A stretch of 29,682 nt of DNA from DASQDN01 sp035630195 (GTDB taxonomy: Bacteria; Acidobacteriota; Terriglobia; Bryobacterales; Bryobacteraceae), in contig DASQLD010000271.1 in assembly GCA_035630195.1 (NCBI GenBank), positions 1 to 29,682 on the forward strand, read 5' to 3'. Below, one piece after another: positions 9,217 through 16,578 of the stretch (its first letter is position 1; each line of letters begins with the position of its first letter). Position numbers and translations under genes: made by a program. The notes beneath the pieces are model-generated. The model had not been told where the DNA came from. It did not search any database and saw only the letters and a program-made list of their open reading frames with translations.

Positions 9217-9218
9217 GC

Positions 9219-10811
9219 TTAGCGGGAGCCGAGCCTGAGTCTCGGCTTAATGAGGGGAGGTTCTCCAATAAAATTTTGTTTTAGTATTTCTTGCGTGTTG
9301 ACCTTCGGTGGAGCCGAAAGCGGCTCGCCTGCATTTTTCCAAATCATGTTGCCGGTCAGGTTGGGTTGCGCAGTTCCGTGAATCTCGATGGCTGCGCTCT
9401 TACTATCGTCGCCATTTCCGGTAATCGTGTTGTGGACGACGCGCGGTCTCGCTGCATCCCGCAAGATGATTGCTGCGCCCGGATTTCCATAGAGCGCATT
9501 TGCCCGAAACACACCGCGCGATTCGCCCAGGCATTCTATGGCGGCGTTAATTGCGCCCGTTATTTCGCTATCAACAATTTCGACATTCGAATCGTTGAGC
9601 TGAATCCCGATCGCAAGGTTGTTCTGATCCTCGCCTGTGATTCGGAATCCATCGAAACGTCCGCTGCGTACATCGTTCGCCTGGACCGCGATGCCGGCTG
9701 CGTGAATCGTCGCCTTGCGAGGTTCTTCGCTAATCAGGTTCACGCCCTCTTTCAGGATAATTTGCTCGTGATACTGCCCAGGAGCTACCAGGATGGTGTC
9801 TCCGGCTTTCGCGTTCTGTAGAGCGGCGCTGATATCCCCGTTAATGCGCCAGACGCGAGGCTCGCGTACGGGTCCAAAGCCGAGCGTTTCCCCGCTGCCG
9901 GTGAGCAACCAGTGGGGTTTGAGCACGTAAATCGCAAGCGCTCCCCCGGCAAGCAACCCGAGCAACAGAAAGAGCAACCGACCCGTCCAAGGGTTTGCCG
10001 CGGCGCTACGCGTAGGAGCCGGAACTTTGCGCGTCGCCGATGATCGCCGGCGCACACTCGCCGCGAAGCGGTCTCCCTCAATAAAAACGACAGTGATGTT
10101 GTCTTTTCCGCCGGCGTTATTTGCCGCGTCAATCAGAGCTTGCGTGGTGATTTGGGGATCGCCGGCCGTCTGCTCAATGATGGCGAGGATCTGCGCTGAA
10201 GAAATTAAATCGCTGAGGCCGTCGCTGCACAGTAGGAAAGCCGCCACGGAAGGAAACTCGACGGTCGTGATCTCAATGAAGTCGGGATCGTCGGGAGCGT
10301 GCTCTTCTGAGCCCACATCGCGATAGACTTCATTGCGCCGCGGATGGCGCATCGCGCTGAGCTCGTCGATTTCCCCGCGGTCTTCCCGCTCCCCGACCGG
10401 TGAATGATCGTGAGTGACTTTCCGAATCTCGCCCGGCTCGACGATGTACAAGCGGGAATCGCCAACCTGACCGATGGTAAGTTGTCCATGCTCGAGTACC
10501 GCGACCGTTAGGACGCACGCCATGCCTCGCCAGGCGTCGTGCGTTAGAGAAAGCCGGTAGATCTCGTTATTGGCAACGGCTATCGCTTCCCTGACGCGGT
10601 CAGCAGGTTCTCCGGTGGGCCGCTCCAAACGATCGCGGAGGAGGTTGTATGCGGTGTCAGCCGCCTTTTCGCCGGCTGCCTGTCCGCCTACGCCGTCGAT
10701 AACGAAAAAGATGCCGCGCTCGGGATCGGCGTGGAAGCGATCTTCATTGTTTTCGCGCTTTTTGCCGGGGTCGGTAAACCCCGCGCAATTCTGTGGCGAA
10801 ATCACAGCCAT
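9219..10811 (-). CDS. PP2C-family Ser/Thr phosphatase with membrane helix and external beta-helix domain
   Basis: A 530-residue protein. Residues 8-246 are a PP2C (PPM) phosphatase with metal-binding motifs ENNEDRF (20-26), VIDGVGGQAAGE (37-48), VGDSR (116-120), CSDGLSDL (195-202) and GGKDNITVV (234-242). A basic linker precedes a membrane helix at about 277-296. Residues 325-500 are a right-handed parallel beta-helix of PbH1/NosD type (GDTILVAPGQYHEQIIL, then repeated short N-rich turns such as SNVEIVDSEITG and RPRVVHNTITGNG), predicted outside the membrane. Mycobacterial PstP has the same order, but its external tail is short. I chose the ATG at 10811, which overlaps the stop of the small upstream gene by 10 bp; a GTG at 10853 has no ribosome site. 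It presumably reverses the neighbouring kinase's phosphorylation. Confidence 0.92.
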   Translation of the reverse strand: MAVISPQNCAGFTDPGKKRENNEDRFHADPERGIFFVIDGVGGQAAGEKAADTAYNLLRDRLERPTGEPADRVREAIAVANNEIYRLSLTHDAWRGMACVLTVAVLEHGQLTIGQVGDSRLYIVEPGEIRKVTHDHSPVGEREDRGEIDELSAMRHPRRNEVYRDVGSEEHAPDDPDFIEITTVEFPSVAAFLLCSDGLSDLISSAQILAIIEQTAGDPQITTQALIDAANNAGGKDNITVVFIEGDRFAASVRRRSSATRKVPAPTRSAAANPWTGRLLFLLLGLLAGGALAIYVLKPHWLLTGSGETLGFGPVREPRVWRINGDISAALQNAKAGDTILVAPGQYHEQIILKEGVNLISEEPRKATIHAAGIAVQANDVRSGRFDGFRITGEDQNNLAIGIQLNDSNVEIVDSEITGAINAAIECLGESRGVFRANALYGNPGAAIILRDAARPRVVHNTITGNGDDSKSAAIEIHGTAQPNLTGNMIWKNAGEPLSAPPKVNTQEILKQNFIGEPPLIKPRLRLGSR

Positions 10812-10912
10812 TTGTTTTTCCCGGAACGCGTGAAGAGGACGTAAGCGAACCACACTATTAACGCGAGAAAGATGATTAAGAACGGGTACCTAAGCCACCA
10901 GAGTGTCGTCAT
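10802..10912 (-). CDS. 36-residue single-pass membrane peptide between FHA and phosphatase genes
   Basis: A short reading frame of 36 codons plus TGA that automated callers would usually miss. It starts MTTLWWLRYPFLIIFLALIV and ends WFAYVLFTRSGKNKWL. About residues 10-27 are a hydrophobic helix, with Arg8 before it and a basic C-terminus (RSGKNK), so the C-terminus is probably cytoplasmic by the positive-inside rule. Its ATG overlaps the TGA of the FHA gene as ATGA, and its own stop lies inside the start of the phosphatase gene (ATGGCTGTGA), giving coupling at both ends. That double overlap, the aromatic-rich membrane helix and the absence of any other explanation for this gap support it as real. 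I do not recognise a family. A membrane anchor or adaptor for the FHA protein or the phosphatase is an inference. Confidence 0.7.
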   Translation of the reverse strand: MTTLWWLRYPFLIIFLALIVWFAYVLFTRSGKNKWL

Positions 10913-11784
10913 AGGACAGTACCCTCATTTGCGACTTCGAAATTGAGGAATACCGTGTCAGCCAAGCCGATTACTGCCCGGGACGGAATTGCGGCTTCTC
11001 GTGTCGAATCTTCCACACTGGATTCGACCCGTTTCCCGTCAATAGTCGTACCGAATTGACTTAAATCTCGCAGGAAAAAGCGGCCTGTAGCGGCGTCACG
11101 CCTTATGCGGCAATGCTCGCGCGATACATCATTCGGTCCGTTCACCTTCAGGTCGATCCAGAAGCTCTTGCCGCCGCGCCCAATGACAATCTGATTTTTG
11201 GTAACCGGGAATACCTGTGATCCCGTTGCATCCTCGTAGCGGATATACGCAAACACGGGTGATCCTGCCCTCGGTTGTCCCGAGGCGGTTACCTCGGATG
11301 CGGGTGCTGTTGCTGAAGAAGTCGCTCCTGATACTAACCGTTTGGTGACGTGCCTGGTCATCGCGCCATCCCCAAATTCAGGTCTTTCGGCAGACGCAAG
11401 CTCGGAATAGATCTCGATGTCTCCACGGTTGAGGCGGTCTTCGACATCGGGATGAAACTCGATGGTCCAATCCGGATCGAGGATCTTGTATTCGATCTGT
11501 TTTCCCGAATCGAATCCAAGCGTGCGGGCGATAGAAGAGGATTTTCCTGAGCGGTTGAGTTCCTGGACACGCTCGACCAGAGCCGTGCGGGTTTCCGCCG
11601 CCAGCGCTTTTACAACGGGTTTGACTACATCGAAATCCGCGGGATGGAGATAGACGCGATAAATGGACGGCAACACTGCTGTATAGCGAATCTTGAAAAC
11701 ACCTTGCTCGGCATTGCGGAGGATTTCCGCGATGATGTCATCACCGGTGATTTGCCTGGCAGTCGTCGGCTGCTGGTGCCCCAT
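10909..11784 (-). CDS. FHA-domain protein (FhaB/FhaA-like reader)
   Basis: A 291-residue cytoplasmic protein with no signal peptide. Residues 15-125 form an N-terminal domain (YTAVLPSIYRVYLHPADF, then an acidic-basic helical part) that resembles in layout the N-terminal domain of the FhaA family, and hence the second FHA protein of this cluster. A Ser/Ala/Thr-rich linker (150-175) may carry kinase sites. Residues 178-288 are a forkhead-associated domain with GR (202-203), SREH (221-224) and SQFGT (242-246), the residues that bind phosphothreonine. It follows the DUF4159 gene by 38 bp and overlaps the start of the 36-residue membrane peptide by 4 bp. As part of the kinase/phosphatase/SEDS-PBP cluster it is likely to bind a phosphorylated kinase or synthase. 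Confidence 0.88.
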   Translation of the reverse strand: MGHQQPTTARQITGDDIIAEILRNAEQGVFKIRYTAVLPSIYRVYLHPADFDVVKPVVKALAAETRTALVERVQELNRSGKSSSIARTLGFDSGKQIEYKILDPDWTIEFHPDVEDRLNRGDIEIYSELASAERPEFGDGAMTRHVTKRLVSGATSSATAPASEVTASGQPRAGSPVFAYIRYEDATGSQVFPVTKNQIVIGRGGKSFWIDLKVNGPNDVSREHCRIRRDAATGRFFLRDLSQFGTTIDGKRVESSVEDSTREAAIPSRAVIGLADTVFLNFEVANEGTVL

Positions 11785-11822
11785 TCGTTACTCTTCCCTC
11801 ATGGTAGCGAACCCACAAGAGA

Positions 11823-12608
11823 CTAGTGCGTCATAGAGTAAACGATATAGTTGAGCCCGATGCGGTAGGCGAGCGAGGCAAACTTTTCCGGGTATTCCGG
11901 ATGATCGGCCCACTCCCATGAGTCGCCAAGGTCCATATTGTGGCAAATCGCGACTTGGACGCGGCCCTTGTCATCGAGAATGCCTCTCCAGCGCGGCTCA
12001 ACGCCGTCCCGCTCGTAGGTGCGGCCGGATCGAATGAATTGCCTGCCAGGAACCTGGACGCGCTGCTGCAAGTCGTAGATAATACTGAAGATCGGGTCGC
12101 TATCCTCCAGGTCCACTACTGGCCTGTCAGGGAAGATTCGCCGGAGGCTCGTAACGAAAGCTTCCCACTCGTAGGTCCCGTGAAAGTCGTCCACCATCAG
12201 GAATCCGCCGCGATCGAGGTAATCTCGCAGCCGCTTGGCCTGGGGTTCGGAGACGTCCCAGTACCCGACTTCTACGGCATAAAGCCAGGGCCAGTCATAC
12301 ATGTCGGTGGAATCGATATCAATGATTTGCTCGACTGAGCGGGTGTGAATGCGCGACAGTCGCCGCACCCCTTGTACGAATTGCCGCTCTGCCTTGTTGG
12401 AGTCAGTGCCCCAACTTCCGCCGCGCCATCCTCGACCGCCGGATCGATAGCGTAAGCGGGCAAAAGCGAACTCGGTTTTCTCGTCGGCGTTTGGCGGGTC
12501 GACGGTGGGATTCTGCATCTCGTACTCATACGCTCCACTGCGCTGGTATGCGAGCATCGTGCCGAAAACGGTCAGTCCGATGGCAATGAGAACCAATCCG
12601 GCCTTCAT
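11823..12608 (-). CDS. DUF4159 family exported protein
   Basis: A 261-residue protein. Residues 1-20 are an uncleaved or cleaved export signal (MKAGLVLIAIGLTVFGTML). The body matches the DUF4159 pattern: FAFARLRYRSGGRGWRGG, the EVGYWDVSEPQAKRLRDYLDRGG segment, FLMVDDFHG and a C-terminal NYIVYSMTH. DUF4159 has a class I glutamine amidotransferase-like (ThuA/GATase-like) flavodoxin fold in the models I know, with no established reaction. It heads the long minus-strand operon of kinase, phosphatase and SEDS-PBP genes. Just before the ATG a 5-bp stem (12612-12616 with 12622-12626) places AGAGG, the probable ribosome site, in its loop. Its placement suggests an envelope role, but that is inference. 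Confidence 0.85.
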   Translation of the reverse strand: MKAGLVLIAIGLTVFGTMLAYQRSGAYEYEMQNPTVDPPNADEKTEFAFARLRYRSGGRGWRGGSWGTDSNKAERQFVQGVRRLSRIHTRSVEQIIDIDSTDMYDWPWLYAVEVGYWDVSEPQAKRLRDYLDRGGFLMVDDFHGTYEWEAFVTSLRRIFPDRPVVDLEDSDPIFSIIYDLQQRVQVPGRQFIRSGRTYERDGVEPRWRGILDDKGRVQVAICHNMDLGDSWEWADHPEYPEKFASLAYRIGLNYIVYSMTH

Positions 12609-12690
12609 TCGAGCCGCCTCTCGGCTTTCACCTTATCACGGGGAAGACGAACGATGTATCAGCCTATCGGAACCACTCGAAACTTGAAGC

Positions 12691-13437
12691 TTACAGGCGA
12701 TTAATCAAACTGGCGACGTAGCCCGCTCCAAAACCATTGTCGATATTCACGACGGTTACGTTGCTCGCACAGCTATTCAACATGCCGAGCAGGGCTGCTA
12801 ATCCGCCAAAGCTCGCTCCATACCCGACGCTGGTTGGGACCGCAATCACAGGGCAGGAAACCAGACCACCCACGGCGCTCGGGAGCGCGCCTTCCATCCC
12901 CGCGCACACGACTACGACGCGAGCCTCACACAAACGCTCGCGATTATTCATCAGGCGGTGAATGCCTGCGACACCTATGTCGTGAATGGTATCGACGCTG
13001 TTGCCCATTACTTCCGCCGTCACTTGCGCTTCTTCGGCCACGAATAAATCACTCGTGCCGGCGCAAACCACGGCAATCTTGCCTTTTCCGTGAACCGTCT
13101 TGTCTCGCCAGACACGAATCGCCCGTGAAAGAGGAAAATACTCCGCCTCGGGAAATCCGGCTCGAACGGCGTCCCAGGCCGTTGGATCCGCGCGAGTGAT
13201 CAGCACGTTGGGGGCGCGGTCGAGGAGACGTTCCGCGATGGCCGCGATCTGCTCCGGCGTCTTCCCCTTGCCGAACACCACCTCAGGCATTCCGTGACGC
13301 AACGCCCGATGATGATCGACCTTGGCGAATCCCAAGTCCTCGAAAGGTAAATGCTTCAACCGGTCGAGAGCCGACTCGATCTCTATGTTGCCCGAACGCA
13401 CTTGCTCGAGCAATGACTTTAAGTTATTTCGATCCAT
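12691..13437 (-). CDS. larB: Nickel-pincer cofactor biosynthesis protein LarB
   Basis: A 248-residue protein. LarB carboxylates the pyridinium ring of nicotinic acid adenine dinucleotide and hydrolyses the phosphoanhydride, the first step to the nickel-pincer nucleotide of lactate racemase-type enzymes. Residues 1-115 are the LarB-specific N-terminal part (DHHRALRHGMPEVVFGKGKT), and residues 118-245 are a PurE-like domain (IAVVCAGTSDLFVAEEA, VVCAGMEGALPSAVGGLV, PTSVGYGASFGG, NIDNGFGAGYVA). Length is as expected. It starts 6 bp after the DUF192 lipoprotein stop, so the two are one transcript. No larA, larC or larE is visible in this window, so the acceptor enzyme must be elsewhere. Confidence 0.92.
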   Translation of the reverse strand: MDRNNLKSLLEQVRSGNIEIESALDRLKHLPFEDLGFAKVDHHRALRHGMPEVVFGKGKTPEQIAAIAERLLDRAPNVLITRADPTAWDAVRAGFPEAEYFPLSRAIRVWRDKTVHGKGKIAVVCAGTSDLFVAEEAQVTAEVMGNSVDTIHDIGVAGIHRLMNNRERLCEARVVVVCAGMEGALPSAVGGLVSCPVIAVPTSVGYGASFGGLAALLGMLNSCASNVTVVNIDNGFGAGYVASLINRL

Positions 13438-13443
13438 TCGAAT

Positions 13444-13893
13444 TCAAAAGCGGAGAGTTGCGCCCTCTGCAACACCATGTTTGCGGCCATATCCGGCGGG
13501 CAATTCCACCACGTACATAGCGATTCGATTCCCACCGTGCTGGACGCAGTCGCTCGATTTTGTCAGACAAGGGGGAGCGTTCTCGACGACCTCGACTACT
13601 ATTCGCGATTTGTCCAACCACACAATATCGAGCGGCAGCTTCACCTGGTACATCCAATAGGGATACCGCCCGGGCGTGTTGTGGATGAATAACATCGCGC
13701 GGCCTTCCGGGAATGAATCGCGAAACATCATGCCGCGAGCCATGTCTTGTGGATGCGTCATCACCTCTGCTTTGACAACTACTCCATCCGGAAGAGTAAT
13801 GCTGCGAGCATTGAAATCTTCCAGCGATGCCGCGGGTTCGCGATCGCAGGCAACCAAAAACAGGCAAGCGGAGACAAACAACAGTGCGCGCAT
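13444..13893 (-). CDS. DUF192 family lipoprotein
   Basis: A 149-residue protein with a lipoprotein signal (MRALLFVSACLFLVAC; lipobox LVAC, Cys16), so it should be anchored to a membrane after export. Residues 30-149 are a DUF192 domain: VKAEVMTHPQDMARGMMFRDSFPEGRAMLFI, the WMYQVKLPLDIVWLD segment, then VVELPAGYGRKHGV. DUF192 is a small beta-barrel family with no confirmed enzymatic function. It shares a transcript with larB, 6 bp downstream. The start ATG at 13893 puts the signal peptide at the N-terminus. It is divergent from the prenyltransferase gene, with only 33 bp between the two starts. Confidence 0.88.
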   Translation of the reverse strand: MRALLFVSACLFLVACDREPAASLEDFNARSITLPDGVVVKAEVMTHPQDMARGMMFRDSFPEGRAMLFIHNTPGRYPYWMYQVKLPLDIVWLDKSRIVVEVVENAPPCLTKSSDCVQHGGNRIAMYVVELPAGYGRKHGVAEGATLRF

Positions 13894-13926
13894 GAGAGAA
13901 TGTGAGTTACACCTCTAGTATCTGTC

Positions 13927-14829
13927 ATGACTGCAGCCGCGGGCTTTTGGCGAAAACTCCGGTTAACTCTGGAGATGATCCGGTTCGAACATTCCGTGTT
14001 CGCGCTGCCTTTCGCCTTGACGGGGGCGCTGTTGGCGATCCGTGAAGATGCCTTTGCTACCGAGGGGCTGATTCGAAAGCTTGTCTTAATCGTGCTCGCC
14101 ATGATTGCAGCGCGGTCCGCGGCGATGGGATTCAACCGGATTGTGGACTCGGACATCGACGCCAGGAACGCTCGAACGAAGACGCGTCATCTCCCTGCGG
14201 GTTTGCTGACCCGGTTCTTCGCGTGGTCCTTCATCGCAGGGTGCGCGTTCGTCTTTCTACTCGCGGCGGCGGCGCTGAATCCGCTCTGTTTTCAGCTCGC
14301 TCCTTTGGCGCTGGCGGTGGTGCTCGGTTATTCCTATACGAAGCGATTTACGTCGCTTTCGCATATGGTCCTCGGATTCGCGCTTGGAATTGCCCCGGCG
14401 GCGGCGTGGATTGCTATTCGTGGTTCGCTCGATGCTCGAATTCTTTGGCTGACCGCGGCAGTCACCTTGTGGACAGCGGGCTTCGACATCATCTACTCAT
14501 GTCAGGACTATGAGTTCGACAAGAGCGCAGGCCTGTTCAGTCTGCCGAAACGGCTTGGAATCTCAGGCGCTCTCTGGGTGTCGAGGCTTTTTCACTTCGG
14601 GATGCTCGCTTGCCTGGTGGCGCTGGTACAGGCGTTTGCCCTTGGGTCAATGGCACTCGCGGGCGTTGCTGTCGTAGCCGGATTGCTTGTCTGGGAGCAC
14701 CGCCTGGTCCGCGCCGACGACCTCTCTCGCATCGATGCCGCTTTCTTCACGGTGAACGGATGGGTCAGCGTGCTATTCTTCCTGTTTTGGACCGCCGACG
14801 TTTTCTATGCAGTTGCAGCCAATCATTGA
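13927..14829 (+). CDS. UbiA-family polyprenyltransferase (menaquinone pathway, MqnP-type)
   Basis: A 300-residue integral membrane prenyltransferase with about eight or nine hydrophobic spans. The two Asp-rich motifs that bind prenyl diphosphate through Mg2+ are present: N70-x3-D74-x3-D78 (NRIVDSDID) and D194-x3-D198 (QDYEFDKSAG). The N-terminal MIRFEHSVFALPFALTGALLA and the SLPKRLG segment are typical of the UbiA-like subgroup found beside futalosine-pathway genes (MqnP) rather than chlorophyll or heme prenyltransferases. It overlaps mqnE by 23 bp, so it probably prenylates the 6-carboxy-1,4-naphthoquinol-type intermediate. The substrate is inferred from the neighbour. Confidence 0.9.
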   Translation: MTAAAGFWRKLRLTLEMIRFEHSVFALPFALTGALLAIREDAFATEGLIRKLVLIVLAMIAARSAAMGFNRIVDSDIDARNARTKTRHLPAGLLTRFFAWSFIAGCAFVFLLAAAALNPLCFQLAPLALAVVLGYSYTKRFTSLSHMVLGFALGIAPAAAWIAIRGSLDARILWLTAAVTLWTAGFDIIYSCQDYEFDKSAGLFSLPKRLGISGALWVSRLFHFGMLACLVALVQAFALGSMALAGVAVVAGLLVWEHRLVRADDLSRIDAAFFTVNGWVSVLFFLFWTADVFYAVAANH

Positions 14830-15931
14830 CGATCCTCGTTTGAAAGTTATCCTCGAAAAAGTCCAGCAAGGAACACGGCTGAGCTTTGAAGACGGGGTGA
14901 CCCTGTACCGCTCTTCCGACCTCCTCTCGATCGGGTACATGGCGAATATCGTTCGCGAACGGTTGCATGGCAACGTCACTTTTTATAACGTCAATCGGCA
15001 CATCAATCCCACCGATGTCTGTGTCGCGAGCTGTCGTCTGTGTGCATTCGGTAAGAAAGCGCGCGACCCCAAAGCGTACACGATGACCTTCGAGCAGGTC
15101 TGGGAAACGGCGGGACGCGGCTGGTCCGAAGCAGTGACCGAGTTTCACATCGTCGGCGGTTTGCATCCCGAGCTGACGCTCGATTGGTATTGCGAGATGC
15201 TTCGTGGACTGAAGCAGCGATTTCCGCAAGTGCACTTGAAAGCCTTCACGATGGTAGAGATTTCCTACCTTGCGCAGAGGCAGAAAATTTCCATTCGTGA
15301 GACGCTGCAACGGCTAAAAGACGCCGGTATGGATTCGATGCCCGGCGGAGGCGCTGAGATCTTCTCCGATCGCGTACGCCGCATCATCTGCGATCACAAG
15401 ATCGACGGCTCTGAGTGGCTCGACGTGGCGCGCACCGCGCACAAGCTTGGTTTGAACAGCAACTGCACGATGCTGTACGGACACGTCGAAACGGAAGAAG
15501 ATCGCGTGGATCATCTCGTCAAGCTACGCAGTTTGCAGGATGAGACAAAAGGCTTTGTCACGTTCATTCCCCTCGCGTTTCATCCCGACAACACATCTCT
15601 CGAACATGTTCCTCGCACCTCGGGATTTGACGATTTAAAGAACATCGCTATCTCACGCCTGATGCTCGATAACATCCCTCACATCAAGGCATATTGGATC
15701 ATGATGACTCCGCGAATCGCTCAGATCGCGCAGCGCTTCGGCGCCGATGACGTAGATGGCACGGTCGTCGAAGAGAAGATTTATCACGACGCCGGCGCAA
15801 CCACATCGCAGTCGTTACGGCGCGGCGAGTTGTTACGTCTCATCCGGGAAGCTGGACGCGAGCCAGTGGAGCGCGATACCCTGTATCGTCCGGTGCAACG
15901 TACTGAAACTGCCTTTACTGTTCTGGTTTAG
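14807..15931 (+). CDS. mqnE: Aminofutalosine synthase MqnE
   Basis: A 374-residue radical SAM enzyme that couples 3-[(1-carboxyvinyl)oxy]benzoate with adenosine to make 6-amino-6-deoxyfutalosine in the alternative menaquinone pathway. The 4Fe-4S/SAM motif C72-x3-C76-x2-C79 (CVASCRLC) follows HINPTDV, and the C-terminal EEKIYHDAGATTSQS signature separates MqnE from MqnC. The internal GGLHPEL and MPGGGAEIF segments also match. Length is normal. The ATG lies within the 3' end of the prenyltransferase gene, giving a 23-bp overlap. Other pathway genes (mqnA, B, C, D) are not in the window. Confidence 0.95.
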   Translation: MQLQPIIDDPRLKVILEKVQQGTRLSFEDGVTLYRSSDLLSIGYMANIVRERLHGNVTFYNVNRHINPTDVCVASCRLCAFGKKARDPKAYTMTFEQVWETAGRGWSEAVTEFHIVGGLHPELTLDWYCEMLRGLKQRFPQVHLKAFTMVEISYLAQRQKISIRETLQRLKDAGMDSMPGGGAEIFSDRVRRIICDHKIDGSEWLDVARTAHKLGLNSNCTMLYGHVETEEDRVDHLVKLRSLQDETKGFVTFIPLAFHPDNTSLEHVPRTSGFDDLKNIAISRLMLDNIPHIKAYWIMMTPRIAQIAQRFGADDVDGTVVEEKIYHDAGATTSQSLRRGELLRLIREAGREPVERDTLYRPVQRTETAFTVLV

Positions 15932-15979
15932 GTTTCGGGACTAAGATACCCGGTTGGTTCGATCCGCGATAGCTACCCT

Positions 15980-16289
15980 TCAACGGTTTTTATCTGTCCT
16001 GGCCTCACAGCCCTTGAGAGCGTCAACGACAAAGGGCATGAGAGCGATGAGATCGTCAATGTTTGTAGTACGACTCTTGACTACGATAATCGCCAAGGAG
16101 CGATTCCTGAAGTTCTGCTGGTGAGGAATATTCTGGTCAACCGTAATCAGCACTTCAAAGCCTGTATTCTCCGCCGCGGCGATGAGTTCCCCGTTGGAGA
16201 GGCCTTTGAAATCCGCGAAACGACATGTTTGGTTCTGTGAACTGATGACGAAACGACTCGTCTATACACTCGTCCAGAAGGATTCGCAT
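15980..16289 (-). pseudogene. DUF5615 PIN-like toxin, frameshifted
   Basis: The two halves of a DUF5615-type (PIN-like nuclease fold) protein lie in different frames. The first frame, starting at 16289, reads MRILLDECIDESFRHQFTEP, with the acidic LLDEC motif of the family, and runs out of frame to a stop at 16155. The second frame carries TCRFADFKGLSNGELIAAAE, the TVDQN motif, and continues to a stop at 15980. The switch lies near 16228-16235 and needs a one-base removal, or is the result of a deletion whose length is not a multiple of three. It starts directly after the antitoxin stop (TGAATG). No alternative ATG serves the second frame. A sequencing error is possible. Confidence 0.75.
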
Positions 16290-16496
16290 TCAACGGCTAG
16301 CAAGTAACGTCTCTTTCGCTTCTTCCAGAACTTGTACAGCCATCTCTCGTTGAACCGTCGGGAAGCCCTCCAGAAATTTCTCCAGGCCATGGCCGGCCTC
16401 GAGATACTCGAACAGCGTGCGCACCAGAACTCGAGTGCCTCGGAACGTTGGTTCGCCAGACATGATCTCGGGGTTCCGAACAACGACAGAATCCAT
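16290..16496 (-). CDS. DUF433 antitoxin-like protein
   Basis: A 68-residue protein of the DUF433 (VapB-like/winged helix) family, with the sequence DSVVVRNPEIMSGEPTFRGTRV followed by LFEYLEAGHGLEKFLEGFPTV, the recognisable family core. I chose the ATG at 16496 because homologues start just before this core; an upstream ATG at 16580 would overlap the divergent gene's start. DUF433 genes are commonly paired with DUF5615 genes as toxin-antitoxin modules, and here the stop TGA is immediately followed by the DUF5615 ATG. A 14-bp palindrome sits 12-25 bp upstream of the start and may be its autoregulatory operator. Confidence 0.87.
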   Translation of the reverse strand: MDSVVVRNPEIMSGEPTFRGTRVLVRTLFEYLEAGHGLEKFLEGFPTVQREMAVQVLEEAKETLLASR

Positions 16497-16507
16497 GTCT
16501 ACAGTGT

Positions 16508-16521
16508 CTCTCAATTGAGAG
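16508..16521. promoter_or_regulatory. Perfect 14-bp palindrome, candidate operator
   Basis: CTCTCAATTGAGAG is its own reverse complement. It lies 12-25 bp upstream of the antitoxin start on the minus strand and about 58-71 bp upstream of the aldo/keto reductase start on the plus strand. Antitoxins of this type often bind such palindromes to repress their own operon. The GAGAG part could also serve as the antitoxin ribosome site. Binding is inferred only. Confidence 0.5.
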
Positions 16522-16578
16522 CGCGACGGCCGGCGCAAGGCTCCTAAAATGTGATACGTTTCCCTTGAGGAGTGAAGC

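Noticed and set aside
10811..10853. Longer start (GTG at 10853) for the PP2C phosphatase
   Set aside because: No ribosome site; it would overlap most of the 36-residue peptide, and the ATG at 10811 begins just before the PP2C domain.
12612..12626. Hairpin over the DUF4159 ribosome site as an RNA thermometer or riboswitch
   Set aside because: Only 5 bp, with the ribosome site in the loop, so it would not hide it; too small to claim regulation.
16262..16483. A 73-codon minus-strand frame overlapping the DUF433 gene
   Set aside because: It is a different frame of the antitoxin gene; the DUF433 frame matches its family and its stop joins the DUF5615 start.
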